NCBI GenBank assembly: GCA_002386585.1
Contig: DGIZ01000132.1
Coordinates: 1 to 33,927 of the forward strand
Origin: Brevundimonas sp. UBA4609
Lineage (GTDB): Bacteria > Pseudomonadota > Alphaproteobacteria > Caulobacterales > Caulobacteraceae
Length of the DNA: 33,927 nt
Direction: 5' to 3'
Both the position numbers and the translations under genes were made by a program. The notes under the pieces were generated by a model. It saw only the letters and a list, made by a program, of their open reading frames with translations. It was not told the DNA's origin and searched no databases. This document shows, one piece after another, positions 32,107 through 33,927 of the stretch (positions are counted from its first letter, which is position 1; the number at the start of each line of letters is the position of its first letter).

Positions 32107-32814
32107 GATGAATTGCGCCACGATAGCAACTCGCGAAGGAATTTGTCGATCTTAGCCTGGCGCCGGCAGAACCACGACCTGCGCGCCGCCTTGGCGCAGG
32201 TCGAGGACGAGCTGGCCCCGGCGCGTTTGAACATCCGCAATCTGGCCGTCAGGCGGAGATCTTTGGCGAGGAGAACGGCCAGGCGCAGCCGCGGCTGCGG
32301 TGCTGTTGCTTGCGTTGGGCGGAGCGGCGGGCTGGACCCTGCATGGCTGGAACAGCCCCCCCCGCCAGGCCGGGGCATCGACGCCTTGGCCCAGGAGGCG
32401 GCCGCCGGTTATGCCGTCTGTGCGCCGAATCTCGAGCGACCGATCGAGATTCCGGCGTCGGACCTTGCTGCGTTGGATCAGTGGGTGTCTCGTCGCATGG
32501 GTCGTCCGGTACGGGCGCCGGACCTCAGCGGTTCCGGCTTCCGGCTGGTGGGCGGCCGATTGGTTGCGACGCCCAACGGGCCGGCGGGTATGTTCCTTTA
32601 TCAGGCCACGGACGGCGCACGTGTCGCGATGCTCGTGCGGCCTATGGAGATCGACAAGACCGCCTCCATGCGTCGGCGGGTGGAGGGAGCGACCGAGGGC
32701 TATGCCTAGGCCGATCGCGGGCTGGGCTATTCTATGGTCTCGGCTCAGGGCGCCGAAGGTTTGGCCCGTCTTTCGCGAGAGGCGCGACGCCAAGCGGTCC
32801 AGGCGCCGGTTTAG
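32107..32814 (+). pseudogene. Decayed anti-sigma factor (RsiW/RskA-like) gene
   Basis: Pieces of one protein lie in two frames. RRQNHDLRAALAQVEDELAP matches the cytoplasmic part of an ECF anti-sigma; a membrane helix VLLLALGGAAGWTLHGW lies in the next frame (32300-32355); and a periplasmic C-terminal part (AGYAVCAPNLERPIEIPASD, FRLVGGRLVATPNGPAGMFL) returns to the first. The second shift falls at eight C (32356-32363); nine would rejoin the frames. An in-frame TAG at 32707 probably replaces TGG, since the frame runs on coherently to 32814. The start is lost. No partner sigma gene is beside it in the window. Confidence 0.75.
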
Positions 32815-32963
32815 ACTGAGTGACGACCTGAGAATGCCCAGTGCGCGCGCTGGCGTTATTCATTTGTTTCTGTGTGTTGATAGGTCGCGTCTCAGCGCCA
32901 AAGGCGATTCATTGAACTCCTATCTGTATTTTAAGTCGTCCGAGCGGAATTCCATACAGAATT

Positions 32964-33927
32964 TCAAGCCTTATGCAGGTTTACTGCAAGCGGTTCTACG
33001 ACATAGGTGTCCAGAGTGCTCATTATGCCGCCCGGTTCTGAAACCTTGTCGATGACCTTGACGCTGGTCACCCATTCGCGGGGCGTGATGTCGAAAAGCT
33101 GATATCCGCGCCGATCCGTATACATCCGCCAGTGAGGATTATCGGGCATCAGCGAGGCGGTTTTTTTCTCGCCTTCTCCGTTTCCGCCTGAACTGATGGA
33201 AGACGCGAGGAATTCGACCGCGGCCTTCTCGCCGTCCAGCGCGCGGTCGTCGACAGGAATCTCGCCCGCCCCGTGTCTGTGGTTGTCGCCGCTGGCCACG
33301 ACCACATTGGTCAGTCGGCGACGACGGAGGGTGTCGATCAGGCGCTGGCGCGCGGGCCGATAACCGTCCCACAGGTCGGTTGCGAAGAGCCCTTCGGCGC
33401 CCCCGATTTCGGACCGGAAATCCAAGGGCATCATGATGACCTGCTGGGCGAGCAGGTTCCAGTTCGTCTCATGGCCCAGCCCTTCGTCCAGCCAGGTCTC
33501 CTGGGCCTGGCCCAGCATGTTGGCGCTGCGGGCTTCAGGCGGACAGACATTGCCCCGGAAGCGGTCATCGCAAGGCTGGTCGTCGCGATAGGAGCGCGTG
33601 TCCAGCACATGCATCCGCAGCAGGCGGCCATAGTCCAGACGGCGATAGGCCTTCACGCCCGCAAGCGTCGGGAACTGCGCGCGGCGGACCGGCATGTTCT
33701 CGTACCAGGCCTGCAGGGCCGCGAACCGGCGCAGCATGAAGACCTCGGGCGGGGTGCCGTCCTGATCGTAGGCCCCGGCCCAATTGTTATCGACCTCGTG
33801 GTCGTCGAAGCTGCAGGCGAAGGCGCTGGCGGCGTGGACGGCGATCAGGCCGGGATCGCTCTTGTACTGGGCATAACGACGACGATAGTCGTCGAGACTG
33901 TAGATCTCGCCGCCGAAGTGCTGGCGC
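32964..33927 (-). CDS. phoD: PhoD-like alkaline phosphatase, 5' end cut by window
   Basis: About 321 codons seen; the start lies off the right edge. The PhoD metallophosphatase motifs are visible: FDDHEVDNNWAG near the window edge, RLLRMHVLDTRSYRDDQPCD in the middle, NWNLLAQQVIMMPLD, and VVASGDNHRHGAGEIPVD for the later metal site. It ends VNLHKA. Family members are periplasmic phosphodiesterases/phosphomonoesterases using Ca and Fe, usually exported by Tat. About 150 bp separate it from the decayed gene on the other strand. Confidence 0.92.
   Translation of the reverse strand, partial: RQHFGGEIYSLDDYRRRYAQYKSDPGLIAVHAASAFACSFDDHEVDNNWAGAYDQDGTPPEVFMLRRFAALQAWYENMPVRRAQFPTLAGVKAYRRLDYGRLLRMHVLDTRSYRDDQPCDDRFRGNVCPPEARSANMLGQAQETWLDEGLGHETNWNLLAQQVIMMPLDFRSEIGGAEGLFATDLWDGYRPARQRLIDTLRRRRLTNVVVASGDNHRHGAGEIPVDDRALDGEKAAVEFLASSISSGGNGEGEKKTASLMPDNPHWRMYTDRRGYQLFDITPREWVTSVKVIDKVSEPGGIMSTLDTYVVEPLAVNLHKA

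Noticed and set aside
1..33927. CRISPR arrays and insertion sequences
   Set aside because: No regularly spaced repeats of 24-40 bp and no transposase or terminal inverted repeats were seen in the window.

Overview
The window is high-GC and most resembles a Caulobacterales chromosome, probably Brevundimonas or a close relative. The evidence is the fliL-fliM-pflI-motE-like / flgF-flgG-flgA-flgH flagellar block with a CtrA-type box and a sigma-54 promoter back to back, plus abundant TonB-dependent receptors with FecI/FecR regulators. Species is inferred from gene content only.

Layout. (1) 1-6.3 kb: divergent flagellar operons. FliL, FliM, a PflI-like protein and a MotE-like protein run leftward; FlgF, FlgG, FlgA and FlgH run rightward from a perfectly spaced -24/-12 promoter. 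(2) 6.4-11.2 kb: three tandem small secreted paralogues, a DUF885 metallopeptidase-like protein, a small membrane protein, then leftward MmcQ/YjbR and MsrA. (3) 11.37-17.38 kb: tRNA-Ser(GGA) followed by an integrative element of about 5.9 kb, bounded by a 17-bp direct repeat of the tRNA 3' end. It carries a tyrosine integrase, a small coupled gene, a control region with a palindrome and 10-bp-phased iterons, a three-gene AT-richer cargo operon headed by a TIGR04255-like protein, and a winged-helix replication-initiator-like gene at the far end. (4) 17.4-25.6 kb: a leftward iron/nutrient-uptake locus holding a frameshifted TonB receptor, a FecI-type sigma factor, FecR, a large STN-domain TonB receptor and a small secreted cysteine-containing protein. 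(5) 25.6-27.4 kb: small membrane proteins among degenerate intergenic repeats. (6) 27.45-31.6 kb: a tightly coupled arsenic operon, arsR-arsC-acr3-arsN2-arsH-arsO. Its ArsR-type operator overlaps the arsR start codon and its transcript is probably leaderless. (7) 31.7-33.9 kb: a small secreted protein, a decayed anti-sigma-factor gene, and a PhoD-like phosphatase cut by the window edge.

How the genes work together. The flagellar genes build the rod, P/L rings and switch/motor. The ars operon senses arsenite, reduces arsenate and exports arsenite, with accessory enzymes likely acting on organoarsenicals. The FecI/FecR/receptor set is a cell-surface signalling and transport unit of unknown substrate. 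The best candidate for something undescribed is the three-gene, translationally coupled cargo operon of the tRNA-Ser island (13876-15889). It has the position and build of an anti-phage or toxin-like cassette, but that function is inferred from context only.
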